Source: JAYEHL01 sp041653935
GTDB taxonomy: Bacteria; Chloroflexota; Dehalococcoidia; E44-bin15
Assembly: GCA_041653935.1 (NCBI GenBank)
Contig: JBAZEO010000001.1
Coordinates: 744,001 to 808,000, forward strand
Direction: 5' to 3'
Length of the DNA stretch: 64,000 bases
Each line of letters opens with the position of its first letter. Positions within the stretch are counted from its first letter, which is position 1. The translations under genes and the position numbers were made by a program. Below, in pieces: positions 10,433 to 18,872 of the stretch. Under the pieces are notes generated by a model. It did not search any database and was not told the origin of the DNA. It worked only from the letters and a program-made list of their open reading frames with translations.

Positions 10433-10903
10433 TTAACAACTATGTTTACTGGCCCCAGATTCTATCTCTTTCAGTATGCGCTGAGCCGCCCCCTCCCCCA
10501 TCCGCTGCATCGCGGCCACCCGACCCTCTTTTATGGCCTGCTCCAGCTCAGCTACGGACTTGACCCCGAGCTCGGTGTAAAGCCGGAACGTCGTTTTGGT
10601 GCCGACGCCCGGTATTGCTAAAATATCCAGAATCCCCTGCGGGAACTCAGCTCTAAGCTCATCATGCACTTTGACATGCCCGGTCTTAACCAGATCCTCG
10701 ATCTTCTTGGCGATGGCCTCCCCCACCCCAGGTATGTCCTGCAAGCTGTCCCCATTGCGCACCATCCGCTCAACTTCTGAGGGCAGCTTCCTGATGGTGC
10801 GCGCCGCCTGGCGGTAGGCGCGTATCTTGAATTGATTCTCCCCCTTCATCTCAAGGAAGTCAGCGATCTCATCAAATACTTTGGCGATGTCGGCATTAGT
10901 CAT
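10433..10903 (-). CDS. Stand-alone PolX-N-type helix-hairpin-helix protein
   Basis: Resembles the N-terminal DNA-binding part of family X polymerases (PolX): an all-helical segment (IAKVFDEIADFLEMKGENQFKIRAY; see residues 6-30) is followed by two HhH motifs, DIPGVGEAIAKKIEDL near 56-71 and AIPGVGTKTTFRLYTELGV near 95-113. The polymerase palm and PHP nuclease domains of PolX, about 400 further residues, are absent, and no remnant follows in any frame. It ends naturally with a Cys-containing tail. A DNA-binding role in repair or nucleoid structure is likely. Whether it is a decayed PolX or a separate small family cannot be decided here. Confidence 0.75.
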   Translation of the reverse strand: MTNADIAKVFDEIADFLEMKGENQFKIRAYRQAARTIRKLPSEVERMVRNGDSLQDIPGVGEAIAKKIEDLVKTGHVKVHDELRAEFPQGILDILAIPGVGTKTTFRLYTELGVKSVAELEQAIKEGRVAAMQRMGEGAAQRILKEIESGASKHSC

Positions 10904-10931
10904 ACTAGAAAACCCACTCCGTACTTTACCG

Positions 10932-11084
10932 TCAACGAATTATCGGATTGCGCGACCCCGGACATGAACTGGAGGGAAGCTTTGGGTTGCTGTGCTGTGG
11001 GATTCTGGTGGCAGCAACATTAACTTTCAGGGATTGTTTACAAACCGGACATGTAATGAGGTGCTTGCTGGTATCCATGGTCAT
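10932..11084 (-). CDS. Small zinc-ribbon-like protein (50 aa)
   Basis: A short protein with CPVCKQSLKVN near the N-terminus, RIPQHSNP in the middle and a late CPGS motif. This spacing matches small zinc-ribbon proteins I have seen in bacteria with a CPxC...RIxxH...CPGS pattern. The start at 11084 is supported by TTGGAGGAA 7 nt upstream. Longer frames to 11126 would overlap secA and lack a ribosome site. Function unknown. It follows secA by 26 bp and may be co-transcribed. Confidence 0.55.
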   Translation of the reverse strand: MTMDTSKHLITCPVCKQSLKVNVAATRIPQHSNPKLPSSSCPGSRNPIIR

Positions 11085-11110
11085 CTTTCTATTCCTCCAA
11101 CTGTGAGAAT

Positions 11111-13909
11111 TTACTTCCCGCAGCACTTCTTATACTTTTTCCCCGAGCCGCAGGGACACGGATCGTTCCTGCCCGGCGTGCCTTTATCCGCCGCAGCCTT
11201 CTCGGGGCGCTTGGCCGCCTGCGCCATAGGGGACTGCATCATCTTCGATTGCCCTGGCTTCTCCTCTATCTTTACCCTGAAGATGGTTGTTGCAACGTCG
11301 TGCTCGATGCCCGCGGTCATGGCCTCGAATGTAGTGTGGCCGCGCTGCTTATAGATGACCAGCGGGTCGCGCTGGCCCATAGCCTCCAGCCCGGCGGACT
11401 GGCGCATCTGCTCCATGGACGTCAGGTGCTCCACCCAGGCCCGGTCTATCATGCGCAGCATGATAAGGCGCTCCAGCAGCCTCATCTTATCGGCGCCGAA
11501 CTCCTTCTCCCGCTGTTCGTATGTCTCATCGATGCGTTTCAGCAGGCGCTCCTCGATAGCAGCGGGTTCCATCTGCTTGATAGTCGATGCGTTCAAATCG
11601 GATGGCAGGGGCAGTATGGTGCCGACTTCTTTGAGGAAGGCGGCGGCATCTATCTCCGCGGCGGCGGCGCCCTTTGGCAGATACACGGCGCAGACGCCCT
11701 GGATCTCCTTGGTCACCATCGATATGATATTAGCCTTGACATCGGAGCCGCTCAGAATCTTGCGGCGCTCCCCGTAGATGATCTCGCGGTGCGCGTTGAC
11801 CACGTCATCGTATTCGACGAGGTGCTTCCTGATATCGAAGTTGTAGCCCTCGATCTTGGTCTGTGAACTCTCGATGGCCTTGCTCACCATGGCATTCTCT
11901 ATAGGCATGTCCTCATCAAACTTGAAACGCTCCATGATGCCCTTGATGCGATCTCCGCCGAAGCGTCGCACCACGTCATCCTCAAGCGATACGTAAAATC
12001 GGCTGTCGCCCGGGTCGCCCTGGCGTCCGGCGCGGCCGCGCAGCTGGTTATCGATGCGCCGCGCCTCATGGCGCTCCGTGCCGATGATGTGCAGGCCGCC
12101 CAGCTCGACGACTTTATCATGCTCCTTCTGCCAGTCGGACGTTTCACGACCCTCCGGGTTGCCGCCGAGGATAATGTCGACGCCGCGTCCGGCCATGTTG
12201 GTGGCCACGGTAACGGCACCGACACGACCGGCCTGCGCCACGATGGCCGCTTCCTTCTCATGGTTCTTGGCGTTGAGCACCTCGTGCTTCACGCCCTTGC
12301 GCATGAGCATCTCAGCGAGGTGCTCCGACTTCTCGATGGAGACCGTGCCCACGAGCGCCGGCTTGCCCTCGGCGTTAAGTTTTTTTATCTCTTCGGTCAC
12401 GGCGCGGAACTTGGCCTCCTCGTTCTGATAAATGAAATCGGGGTGATCCTCGCGCTTCATGGGCTTGTTGGTGGGAATGACGACGGCATCGAGCTTATAG
12501 ATTTTATGAAATTCCTCGGCCTCGGTGATGGCCGTGCCCGTCATGCCGGCGAGTTTTTCGTACATGCGGAAGTAGTTCTGGAAGGTGATGGTGGCCATAG
12601 TCATGTTCTCGCGCTGTACCTTTACGCCTTCCTTGGCCTCGATAGCCTGGTGCAGCCCTTCCGAGTAGCGGCGTCCGGGCATCATCCTGCCGGTGAACTC
12701 ATCGACGATGATCACCTGGCCGTTCCTTACGACATATTCGCGGTCTCTCTTGAACAGGACGCGCGCCTTGATCGCGCTCTCCAGATAGTACATGAGCATG
12801 GCGTTGGACGGGTCGTAGAGGTCCGGGCTCCTGAGCAGCCCCTCCGTCTTTAGCAGGCCCTCGACGCGGGACATGCCCTCGTCGGTGAGCTTCACCGCCC
12901 GCTCACGCTCCTCGATCTCGTAATCCTTGCCCTGCTCGATCACGGCGGCGACCCTGGCGAACACGGGATACTTGTCCGAGGCCTCGGGCGCCGGGCCGCT
13001 GATGATGAGCGGTGTGCGCGCCTCGTCGATGAGTATGTAGTCGACCTCGTCCACGATGGCATAGTTGAGCTCCCGCTGCACGCACTGCGACAGGTCAACG
13101 ACCATGTTGTCCCTGAGATAATCGAAACCGAACTCGTTGTTGGTTCCATATGTGATATCCGCTGCGTACGCCTCGCGGCGCTTCACCGGCCGCAGATGCG
13201 GCCAGGCCTTGTCCTCCGACTCATATCCGGGATCGAACACGAATGACGACTCGTGCTGTATGGTGGCGACCGAGAGGCCCAGCGCGTTGTATATCGGACC
13301 CATCCAGTAACTGTCGCGCTTGGACAGGTAATCGTTGACGGTGACTACGTGCACGCCGCGGGAAACCTGTATCACTTGTTTGGGGACGTTCATACCGACC
13401 GCGGTAGTATCGATCGCCGACGGTGCGATCAGCCGCCATTCCTCAACGCCCTTTTCATCCCGATAAAGACCATATGGTTTGAATCCCCAGCCGGCCGGGT
13501 CCGCGCCCTGCAACTCCTGCGCTTTTTCTATCCATTCATCGTTAATATCCAGCGCGTTCAGATAAGTCGGCAATGTAGCCACCAGCGTCTTGCCTTCTCC
13601 TGTTTTCATCTCTGCGATGCGCCCCTGATGCAGAACGATGCCGCCTATAAGCTGGACATCAAAGTGGCGCTGCTTTATGGTGCGCCTGGCCGCCTCACGG
13701 ACGGCGGCGAAGGCCTCGGGAAGGATATCGTCGAGCTCCTCACCGCCGGCGAGCCGCTTGCGGAACTCATCGGTCTTGGAATGCAATTGCTCATCGGAAA
13801 GGGACTGAATCTGTGACTCCAGCGAGTTGATCTTCTCGACCACAGGGTCAAAACGCTTGATCACCTTCTCGTTGGAATCCAGTAGCCCGCCGAGCAATTT
13901 TTTAAACAT
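11111..13909 (-). CDS. secA: Preprotein translocase ATPase SecA
   Basis: Motor ATPase that drives secretory proteins through SecYEG. Walker A is AEMKTGEGKTLVA near residue 99-111. The DEAD-like Walker B region and PYNI/PTNKP elements of NBD1 and NBD2 are present, and the C-terminus ends with CPCGSGKKYKKCC, the zinc motif that binds SecB or phospholipid. The ATG at 13909 is preferred over an upstream GTG because AGGTG precedes it at proper distance. An insertion of about 64 residues lies between YLNAL and GVHVVTVNDYL (about residues 121-184), where most SecA have two or three residues. The length is therefore 932. Confidence 0.96.
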   Translation of the reverse strand: MFKKLLGGLLDSNEKVIKRFDPVVEKINSLESQIQSLSDEQLHSKTDEFRKRLAGGEELDDILPEAFAAVREAARRTIKQRHFDVQLIGGIVLHQGRIAEMKTGEGKTLVATLPTYLNALDINDEWIEKAQELQGADPAGWGFKPYGLYRDEKGVEEWRLIAPSAIDTTAVGMNVPKQVIQVSRGVHVVTVNDYLSKRDSYWMGPIYNALGLSVATIQHESSFVFDPGYESEDKAWPHLRPVKRREAYAADITYGTNNEFGFDYLRDNMVVDLSQCVQRELNYAIVDEVDYILIDEARTPLIISGPAPEASDKYPVFARVAAVIEQGKDYEIEERERAVKLTDEGMSRVEGLLKTEGLLRSPDLYDPSNAMLMYYLESAIKARVLFKRDREYVVRNGQVIIVDEFTGRMMPGRRYSEGLHQAIEAKEGVKVQRENMTMATITFQNYFRMYEKLAGMTGTAITEAEEFHKIYKLDAVVIPTNKPMKREDHPDFIYQNEEAKFRAVTEEIKKLNAEGKPALVGTVSIEKSEHLAEMLMRKGVKHEVLNAKNHEKEAAIVAQAGRVGAVTVATNMAGRGVDIILGGNPEGRETSDWQKEHDKVVELGGLHIIGTERHEARRIDNQLRGRAGRQGDPGDSRFYVSLEDDVVRRFGGDRIKGIMERFKFDEDMPIENAMVSKAIESSQTKIEGYNFDIRKHLVEYDDVVNAHREIIYGERRKILSGSDVKANIISMVTKEIQGVCAVYLPKGAAAAEIDAAAFLKEVGTILPLPSDLNASTIKQMEPAAIEERLLKRIDETYEQREKEFGADKMRLLERLIMLRMIDRAWVEHLTSMEQMRQSAGLEAMGQRDPLVIYKQRGHTTFEAMTAGIEHDVATTIFRVKIEEKPGQSKMMQSPMAQAAKRPEKAAADKGTPGRNDPCPCGSGKKYKKCCGK

Positions 13910-13957
13910 ATACACCTACGATAACAAAAATCCGAATCCTGTTTTCAACCGTCTCCT

Positions 13958-14030
13958 GTAGGGACGAATCTCGTATTTGCCCTGATGCCGCCGTCAATCA
14001 AATTCGGGCGATCACAAGGATCGCCCCTAC
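13958..14030. repeat. GTAGGG element d
   Basis: Starts GTAGGGACGAAT and ends GATCGCCCCTAC, with an internal GGCGATC...GATCGCC hairpin near the 3' end. It lies between secA and the DUF2007 gene. Confidence 0.65.
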
Positions 14031-14062
14031 GACACCCCGAACTCCCCCCGACCACATCCCAC

Positions 14063-14088
14063 GTAGGGGCGAAGGGCCTTCGCCCTAC
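14063..14088. repeat. GTAGGG element e
   Basis: Near-perfect palindrome GTAGGGGCGAAGGG/CCTTCGCCCTAC. On the minus strand its first GTAG supplies the TAG stop of the DUF2007 gene at 14085-14087. Confidence 0.7.
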
Positions 14089-14339
14089 TCTTCGGGCACA
14101 TCTTCCCCTTCCTCTAACGATTGGGTTTCATCCTCGATCACCCGCCGCGCATCCTCAGCCATAGACTCGTTGACGGCGATCTTTATCGCGCCCATGCCGT
14201 CGACGGTAAACATATGCACTGACCTGGCGGCGTTCGATCTCAAAATAGAGGGGATGCCGTTGGCCTCCAGCTTGCCCTTAATGATGTAAGCCTCAATCTC
14301 ACCGGAGGCGACATAGACATCAACCAGCCTCTCGCCCAT
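14085..14339 (-). CDS. DUF2007-family protein
   Basis: An 84-residue protein of the DUF2007 (putative signal-transducing) fold. LVDVYVASGEIEAYIIKGKLEANGIPS is the family's opening beta-alpha unit (residues 5-31), followed by the IKIAVNESMAEDARRVIED strand-helix. The acidic tail EEGEDVPEE is variable in the family. Function is unknown, with ligand or peptide binding like the PII/ACT-type ferredoxin fold suggested. It lies 14 bp after prs on the same strand, so probably shares its transcript. Confidence 0.8.
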   Translation of the reverse strand: MGERLVDVYVASGEIEAYIIKGKLEANGIPSILRSNAARSVHMFTVDGMGAIKIAVNESMAEDARRVIEDETQSLEEGEDVPEE

Positions 14340-14353
14340 ATTACTGAAGCCCT

Positions 14354-15298
14354 CTAGACCTCAAACATGGCCCCGACGGATTCGCCGGCATGGATGCGTC
14401 GTATGGCCTCTCCCAGAAGGTCCGCTATGGACAGAACGGTGATCTTGCCGTTGCGCTTCTGCGTAGGAACGGGGATCGTATCGGTGACCACTACTTCCTT
14501 GACGGCGCATTTGGTGATGCGCTCTATCGCCGGGCCGGAGAACACCGGGTGCGTGCAGCAGGAATAAACAGCGCTGGCCCCCGCCTTGGTAAGCGCCGAT
14601 ACTGCGGTGACCAGGGAGCCCGCGGTGTCGATCTCATCATCGATAAGCACCGCCGTCGTCCCGGCGACATCACCGATTATGTTGAGTAGCTCGGCGCTAT
14701 CATTATTGCCCGTCCTGCGTTTCTCGATTATAACCAGCGGCGCATTGAGCTTGGCCGCAAGGTCGCGAGCGCGCTTGGTGATGCCGATGTCGGTGGCGAC
14801 CACCACCATGTTCTTCAGCTTCTTGGACTTTATATAGTCGCTGATGAGCGTTAATGCAGTCAATTCGTCGACGGGTATAGTGAAAAAGCCCTGGATCTGC
14901 GCCGCATGCAGATCGACGGTGAGAACCCTGTTGGCGCCGGCCACACTGATCATATCAGCCACCAGGCGCGCGGTTATGGGCACACGCGGCTGATCCTTCT
15001 TATCGGTGCGGCTGTAGCCGTAATACGGGGTGACCGCGGTGATGCGCCCGGCCGAGGCCCTCCTCAGCGCATCGAGCATGATGAGCAGCTCCATAAGCCG
15101 CGTGTTTACCGGAGCGCATATCGGCTGTACCACGAAGATGTCCCGTTCACGTACGTTCTCCATGATGCGAACGAATGTATTTTCATTGGCGAACTCGAAA
15201 ACCTCGGCCTTGCCCAATGGTATCTTCAGATAATCGCAGATACCCTTAGCCAGAGCGGGGTGCGCGTTACCGGTAAAGACCTTCAGCTCATCAATCAA
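14354..15298 (-). CDS. prs: Ribose-phosphate pyrophosphokinase
   Basis: Makes PRPP from ribose 5-phosphate and ATP for nucleotide, His and Trp synthesis. The ATP-side flag region FVVQPICAPVNTRLMELL and the PYYGYSRTDKKDQPR segment (near 92-106) are standard. DLHAAQIQGFF follows, and the PRPP loop reads VLIDDEIDTAGS, with Glu where many enzymes have Met or Ile. DIGITKRARDLA replaces the common DVGGVxRAR. The length of 314 is normal. The start is TTG at 15298 with AAAGGAG upstream. Neighbours downstream are DUF2007 and secA. Confidence 0.95.
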   Translation of the reverse strand: MIDELKVFTGNAHPALAKGICDYLKIPLGKAEVFEFANENTFVRIMENVRERDIFVVQPICAPVNTRLMELLIMLDALRRASAGRITAVTPYYGYSRTDKKDQPRVPITARLVADMISVAGANRVLTVDLHAAQIQGFFTIPVDELTALTLISDYIKSKKLKNMVVVATDIGITKRARDLAAKLNAPLVIIEKRRTGNNDSAELLNIIGDVAGTTAVLIDDEIDTAGSLVTAVSALTKAGASAVYSCCTHPVFSGPAIERITKCAVKEVVVTDTIPVPTQKRNGKITVLSIADLLGEAIRRIHAGESVGAMFEV

Positions 15299-15320
15299 AG
15301 GCTTCTCCTTTAATATAAAA

Positions 15321-16118
15321 TTACTTCCCTTTAAACTTGGCTTCCCGTTTCTCCATAAAGGCGCTCACGCCCTCGTGGTGGTCTTCAGAACTTAGCGCCA
15401 GCGCCTGACACGGGGCCGCCATCTCCAATGCCGTCTCCAGATCCGTTTCCAGCGCTTTGTAGGCCAGTTTCTTTGACATCTGCACTGCCAGCGGAGGGTT
15501 CGATGCTATCTTCTTCGCCAGTTCCATCGTAGCGTTCTCCAATTGATCGCCCGCGACCAGCTTGTTCAGCACGCCGATGCGCAGGGCCTCCTCCGCCTCC
15601 AGAAAATCGCCGGTGAACATGAATTCCAAACCCCGTCCAAGACCCAGCAGCCGCGTGTAAAACCACGCTCCACCGCCACCCGGGATAAGTCCAACTTTGA
15701 CGAAACTGTTCCTGAACTTCGATCTGTCGCAGCCGACGCGCATGTCGCAGGCAAAGGCGAAATCGCAGCCTGCTCCCACGGCGGCGCCGTTGACCATGGC
15801 TATAGTGGGCTTATCCATCGATTGTATGCCAAGAGCGACTCTTTGGTAGCTGGTGCGGATATTGTAATGCAGCTCGTTGGGGCTGCCCGCCAGCCCGGCC
15901 TCCCAGCCACCGCCGCTGATATCGGCGCCAGAGCAGAAAACCTTTCCCGCGCCTGTGAGTATCATAACCCTGATATCCCTATCCTGCGCCACATCGGCAA
16001 CCGCCTCGACCATCTCCAAGAGCATCTTCCTGGTTAGTGCGTTCATTTTATCAGGACGGTTCATGGTGAGCGTAGCGATGTGAGATTCTTTTTTTAGTAG
16101 AATGGTTTCGTAAGCCAT
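15321..16118 (-). CDS. Enoyl-CoA hydratase/isomerase (crotonase) family protein
   Basis: A 265-residue crotonase-fold protein acting on an acyl-CoA. The oxyanion-hole segments are GKVFCSGADISG near residue 67 and NGAAVGAGCDFAFACD near 108. In bacterial enoyl-CoA hydratases the two catalytic glutamates sit in GxGCE and PE(x)xLG. Here they read GAGCD and NSFVKVG, so both are missing. Hydratase activity is therefore doubtful, and an isomerase, hydrolase or lyase is more likely. The ATG at 16118 has AAGGGAG upstream, and a TTGCGG-17-TATAAT promoter lies at 16161-16189. Confidence 0.85.
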   Translation of the reverse strand: MAYETILLKKESHIATLTMNRPDKMNALTRKMLLEMVEAVADVAQDRDIRVMILTGAGKVFCSGADISGGGWEAGLAGSPNELHYNIRTSYQRVALGIQSMDKPTIAMVNGAAVGAGCDFAFACDMRVGCDRSKFRNSFVKVGLIPGGGGAWFYTRLLGLGRGLEFMFTGDFLEAEEALRIGVLNKLVAGDQLENATMELAKKIASNPPLAVQMSKKLAYKALETDLETALEMAAPCQALALSSEDHHEGVSAFMEKREAKFKGK

Positions 16119-16160
16119 GTGAATCACTCCCTTAACGTACAAAAGACGGCGACAAATCAG

Positions 16161-16189
16161 ATTATAATTCTAACACAAAACTGCCGCAA
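16161..16189 (-). promoter_or_regulatory. Sigma-70-type promoter upstream of crotonase gene
   Basis: On the minus strand TTGCGG (16184-16189), 17-bp spacer, TATAAT (16161-16166), 43 bp before the start codon. It could serve the crotonase, prs and secA run. Confidence 0.6.
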
Positions 16190-16215
16190 ACGGCATGTAA
16201 AGAGTCGAAAAACCA

Positions 16216-16902
16216 TTAAGTACCGGCATCCAGCGCAGCCTTAGCCGCCTTTTGCTCGGCCTCGCGCTTGCTGCTCCCTCTACCCTTCCCTATGACCCTG
16301 CCGCCGACGACCACCTCAACGATAAATTCCCTGGCATGGTCCGGCCCCTCGGCGCTTATAACATGGTATTCAGGTATCTCATGATACCTCGACTGCGTTA
16401 CCTCCTGGAGCTGCGATTTGCAGTCCGCAGTCAGGCTATCGAGGACAGCCTTTTCCACCTCACCCTCATACAGCCTCAGTATCAGATCGCGGCAAGTATC
16501 AAACCCCTGATCCAGGAAGACGGCGCCGATCACCGCTTCCAGCGTGTCAGCCAAGATCGACTGCTTGGCGCGCCCGCCGCTGGTCTCCTCGCCGCGACCC
16601 AGATACAGATAATCGTCGAGATTCAGATGCTGGGCAATGCGCGACAGCGTCTCCCGCCGCACCAGCGCTGACCTGAGCTTGGTCATATCTCCTTCGGGAA
16701 GGTCGGGATAGTCTTTGTACAGTTTCTCCGCCACAACAACACTCAGCATGGAATCGCCCAGATACTCCATACGCTCGTTCGATTGCAGTTCGAAGTCGGG
16801 GTTTTCGTTAAGATAAGAGCGGTGCACCAGGGCCTGCTGCAACAATACGGAATCACGAAAGGAAATACGCAGCGTGTCTTCTAATTTGGTGATGTCTTTC
16901 AA
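16216..16902 (-). CDS. rnc: Ribonuclease III
   Basis: Cleaves double-stranded RNA in rRNA and mRNA processing. The nuclease signature is SNERMEYLGDS near residue 41-51, slightly variant from NERLEFLGDA, followed by the D/E residues of ADTLEAVIGAVFLD near 118-131. The C-terminal dsRNA-binding domain covers about 158-226, ending GRGSSKREAEQKAAKAAL. The 228-residue length is normal. The start is TTG at 16902 with GAGAGG 8 nt upstream. It is the first gene of the minus-strand run after a 500-bp repeat-rich gap. Confidence 0.95.
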   Translation of the reverse strand: MKDITKLEDTLRISFRDSVLLQQALVHRSYLNENPDFELQSNERMEYLGDSMLSVVVAEKLYKDYPDLPEGDMTKLRSALVRRETLSRIAQHLNLDDYLYLGRGEETSGGRAKQSILADTLEAVIGAVFLDQGFDTCRDLILRLYEGEVEKAVLDSLTADCKSQLQEVTQSRYHEIPEYHVISAEGPDHAREFIVEVVVGGRVIGKGRGSSKREAEQKAAKAALDAGT

Positions 16903-17083
16903 CGCGGAACCTCTCTCAGAGATTAATGTCCGTACCTCGATTTGTCAAGGCAACCGATAACGAAGACAGATCAACGCCGGCGAGATTCTTCATCATTACC
17001 TGCAAGGATTCAGAATGGCGGGTAAGAAATCCTGTCCCTCTCTTCCATCAAGAGCGGGCGGTAAACCAACCTTATACAGCTGC

Positions 17084-17158
17084 GGCGCGCAGAATTGTTT
17101 GTATGTGCACGGCACTCCGTCCGTGCACATACGTAAGGGTCGCTAAGTGCTGTAACAC
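17084..17158. repeat. GTGCACGG hairpin repeat, copy 2 (inverted)
   Basis: Contains the perfect 12-bp stem GTATGTGCACGG / CCGTGCACATAC (17101-17132, 8-nt loop). It matches 491-566 in inverted orientation. The rest of the 16903-17310 gap holds CCTCTC-type palindromes (17165-17275) and no gene that I can support. Confidence 0.7.
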
Positions 17159-17313
17159 GTAAAGTTGCCACAGTTCTCTCTCTTTGAGAGAGGGTAGCTA
17201 TGAATTCCGGTTTTCACAGGAATGACTGGTAAGTCCTCCCTCTCTTGAGGAGAGGGAGTAAGAGGGAGAGAGCTTTAATAAATATTTCCATATAGTACCT
17301 ATCATGGAAGGGC

Positions 17314-17380
17314 CAACGTGTGGGGGACTAACAGGGGGTTCGGTTATTGTTTCCCCCTTTCAAGGGGGACAGCAGGGAGT
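17314..17380 (+). repeat. GCAGGAG element, copy 5 (3' half)
   Basis: Only the distal half is present, from AACGTGTGGGGGAC through the CCCCCTTTCAAGGGGG hairpin to AGCAGGGAGTTAC. It ends 12 bp before an extended -10 box. Confidence 0.7.
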
Positions 17381-17392
17381 TACTTACAAATA

Positions 17393-17401
17393 TGATATAA
17401 T
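17393..17401 (+). promoter_or_regulatory. Extended -10 promoter of the CCA-adding enzyme gene
   Basis: TGATATAAT at 17393-17401 is followed by only 9 nt before the GTG start at 17411. Transcription would begin within about 3 nt of the start codon. A clear -35 hexamer is not evident. Confidence 0.6.
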
Positions 17402-17410
17402 TCGAGAGCT

Positions 17411-18652
17411 GTGAAAAACCTGAAATCGATAATAGATAAACAGTTACCTCGGGAGATCGCCCTCTTACTGCACATAGCAGGAAAGGCCGCGGTCGACAAC
17501 GGAGAAAAGCTGTACCTTGTAGGCGGAACGGTACGCGATCTGCTACTTAATCGTTCCAGCCTGGACCTCGACCTGGCGATGGAGGGAAACGCTATCAAAT
17601 TTGCGCGTCAGATAGCCGTTGAGATGGGGGCGAAGCTGGCAATCCACCAGCAGTTCGGCACCGCTAACTTCCAGCGTGGCGAATTCACCATTGATATCGC
17701 CATGGCGCGCTGTGAAACCTACGCGCACCCCGGCGCGCTGCCGACGGTTAAACCGGCGAAGATCAAGGACGATCTAAGCCGCAGGGACTTTTCCGTTAAC
17801 GCCATGGCTGTCGATCTATCTCCCGACACATTTGGAAACCTTCTCGACTTTCACGACGGCGCAAGCGACCTTGAGAAAAAGCTCATCCGCATCCTGCACA
17901 AGAAAAGCTTCATCGACGATGCGACCAGGATCCTTCGGGCGATACGCTTCGAACAGAGGCTGGGATTCAATATCGAGGACGGCACCGAGCGGCTGCTGCG
18001 CAGGAACGTCGTCAGGCTGAACACCATCAGCGGAGACCGTCTAAGGAATGAGCTCGAGTTGCTCTTAAATGAGGAACTCCCGGAGAAAGCCTTGGCCCGC
18101 GCCGAGGAGCTGGGCGTGCTGCGGCAGATCAACCGCTCGCTGAAAAGCGATGAATGGCTCGCGGACAGGTTCACCGAGGCGCGGCAGCGCTACACATCCG
18201 GTCCCGCCGTATATTTCGCCCTGCTGACTTATGACCTCGGAAGAGACAATGCTGAAGCGATATCCGAACGACTCAATCTATCCGGAGAATGGAAACGCAT
18301 TATTCTCGGGGTAGCCAAAATCAATGATGACATCCATAAGCTGGCAGACCCCGCTATTTCACCCAGCACTGTCTATCGATTCCTCAAACGCTATCCTGTA
18401 GAGGCCGTATCAGCCTGCTTCCTATCTAATGAATCACGGATCGTGCGCAACCAGATAGAGCGATATCTCAAAGAGCTGCAATATGTCCAGATACATCTCA
18501 ATGGGAACGAGCTAAAGAGGATGGGCGTTGAGACGGGGCCCCGCCTGGGCAGGATACTGAAGGCACTCCAGGACGCAAAGCTGGACGGTCTGGCTGACAC
18601 CAGGGAGGAAGAAGAGACCTTTGTGCAATACTGGCTGCAAACCCATAAGTAG
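17411..18652 (+). CDS. cca: CCA-adding tRNA nucleotidyltransferase / poly(A) polymerase family
   Basis: Class II nucleotidyltransferase that adds or repairs the tRNA 3' CCA, or polyadenylates RNA. YLVGGTVRDLLLNRSSLDLDLAMEG (residues 36-60) holds the GG(x)VRD and DxD catalytic motifs. RRDFSVNAMAVDL near 130 and TRILRAIRFEQRLGF near 176 are motifs C and D. RNELELLL follows. The length of 413 is typical and there is no HD domain. The GTG start is not preceded by a ribosome site. It sits immediately after a -10 box, suggesting a leaderless message. CCA versus poly(A) activity cannot be told by eye. Confidence 0.9.
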   Translation: MKNLKSIIDKQLPREIALLLHIAGKAAVDNGEKLYLVGGTVRDLLLNRSSLDLDLAMEGNAIKFARQIAVEMGAKLAIHQQFGTANFQRGEFTIDIAMARCETYAHPGALPTVKPAKIKDDLSRRDFSVNAMAVDLSPDTFGNLLDFHDGASDLEKKLIRILHKKSFIDDATRILRAIRFEQRLGFNIEDGTERLLRRNVVRLNTISGDRLRNELELLLNEELPEKALARAEELGVLRQINRSLKSDEWLADRFTEARQRYTSGPAVYFALLTYDLGRDNAEAISERLNLSGEWKRIILGVAKINDDIHKLADPAISPSTVYRFLKRYPVEAVSACFLSNESRIVRNQIERYLKELQYVQIHLNGNELKRMGVETGPRLGRILKALQDAKLDGLADTREEEETFVQYWLQTHK

Positions 18653-18687
18653 TGACCCACTTCTTTACAAACGTCGTTTCGTAACAG

Positions 18688-18825
18688 GGAAGTCCAGAGG
18701 GATCACCCTCTGGCGGGGTTTTAGGGGTGTCCCCTAATTTATTAAAGTCCCCCAAAGTGTTGGGGGGACTAACAGGGGGTTTGGATGTTGTTTCCCCCTT
18801 TCAAGGGGATATCAGGGGGTTGACT
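18688..18825 (+). repeat. GCAGGAG element, copy 6 (alternative 5' hairpin)
   Basis: The usual GCAGGAG hairpin is replaced by CCAGAGGG ATCA CCCTCTGG (18694-18713). The remainder is standard and ends GGGGGTTGACT, which offers a TTGACT -35-like hexamer 48 bp before the next gene. Confidence 0.75.
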
Positions 18826-18872
18826 TACTCCCTATTTAAAGCTTTTAATAATAACGAGGAGGCGACTGCAAA

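Noticed and set aside
12068..12853. Open frame of 261 codons antisense to secA
   Set aside because: Inside the SecA motor domain. No independent start signal or motif.
13358..13549. SecA insertion as an intein
   Set aside because: About 64 residues is too short for an intein, and there are no Cys/Ser and His-Asn splice motifs at the borders.
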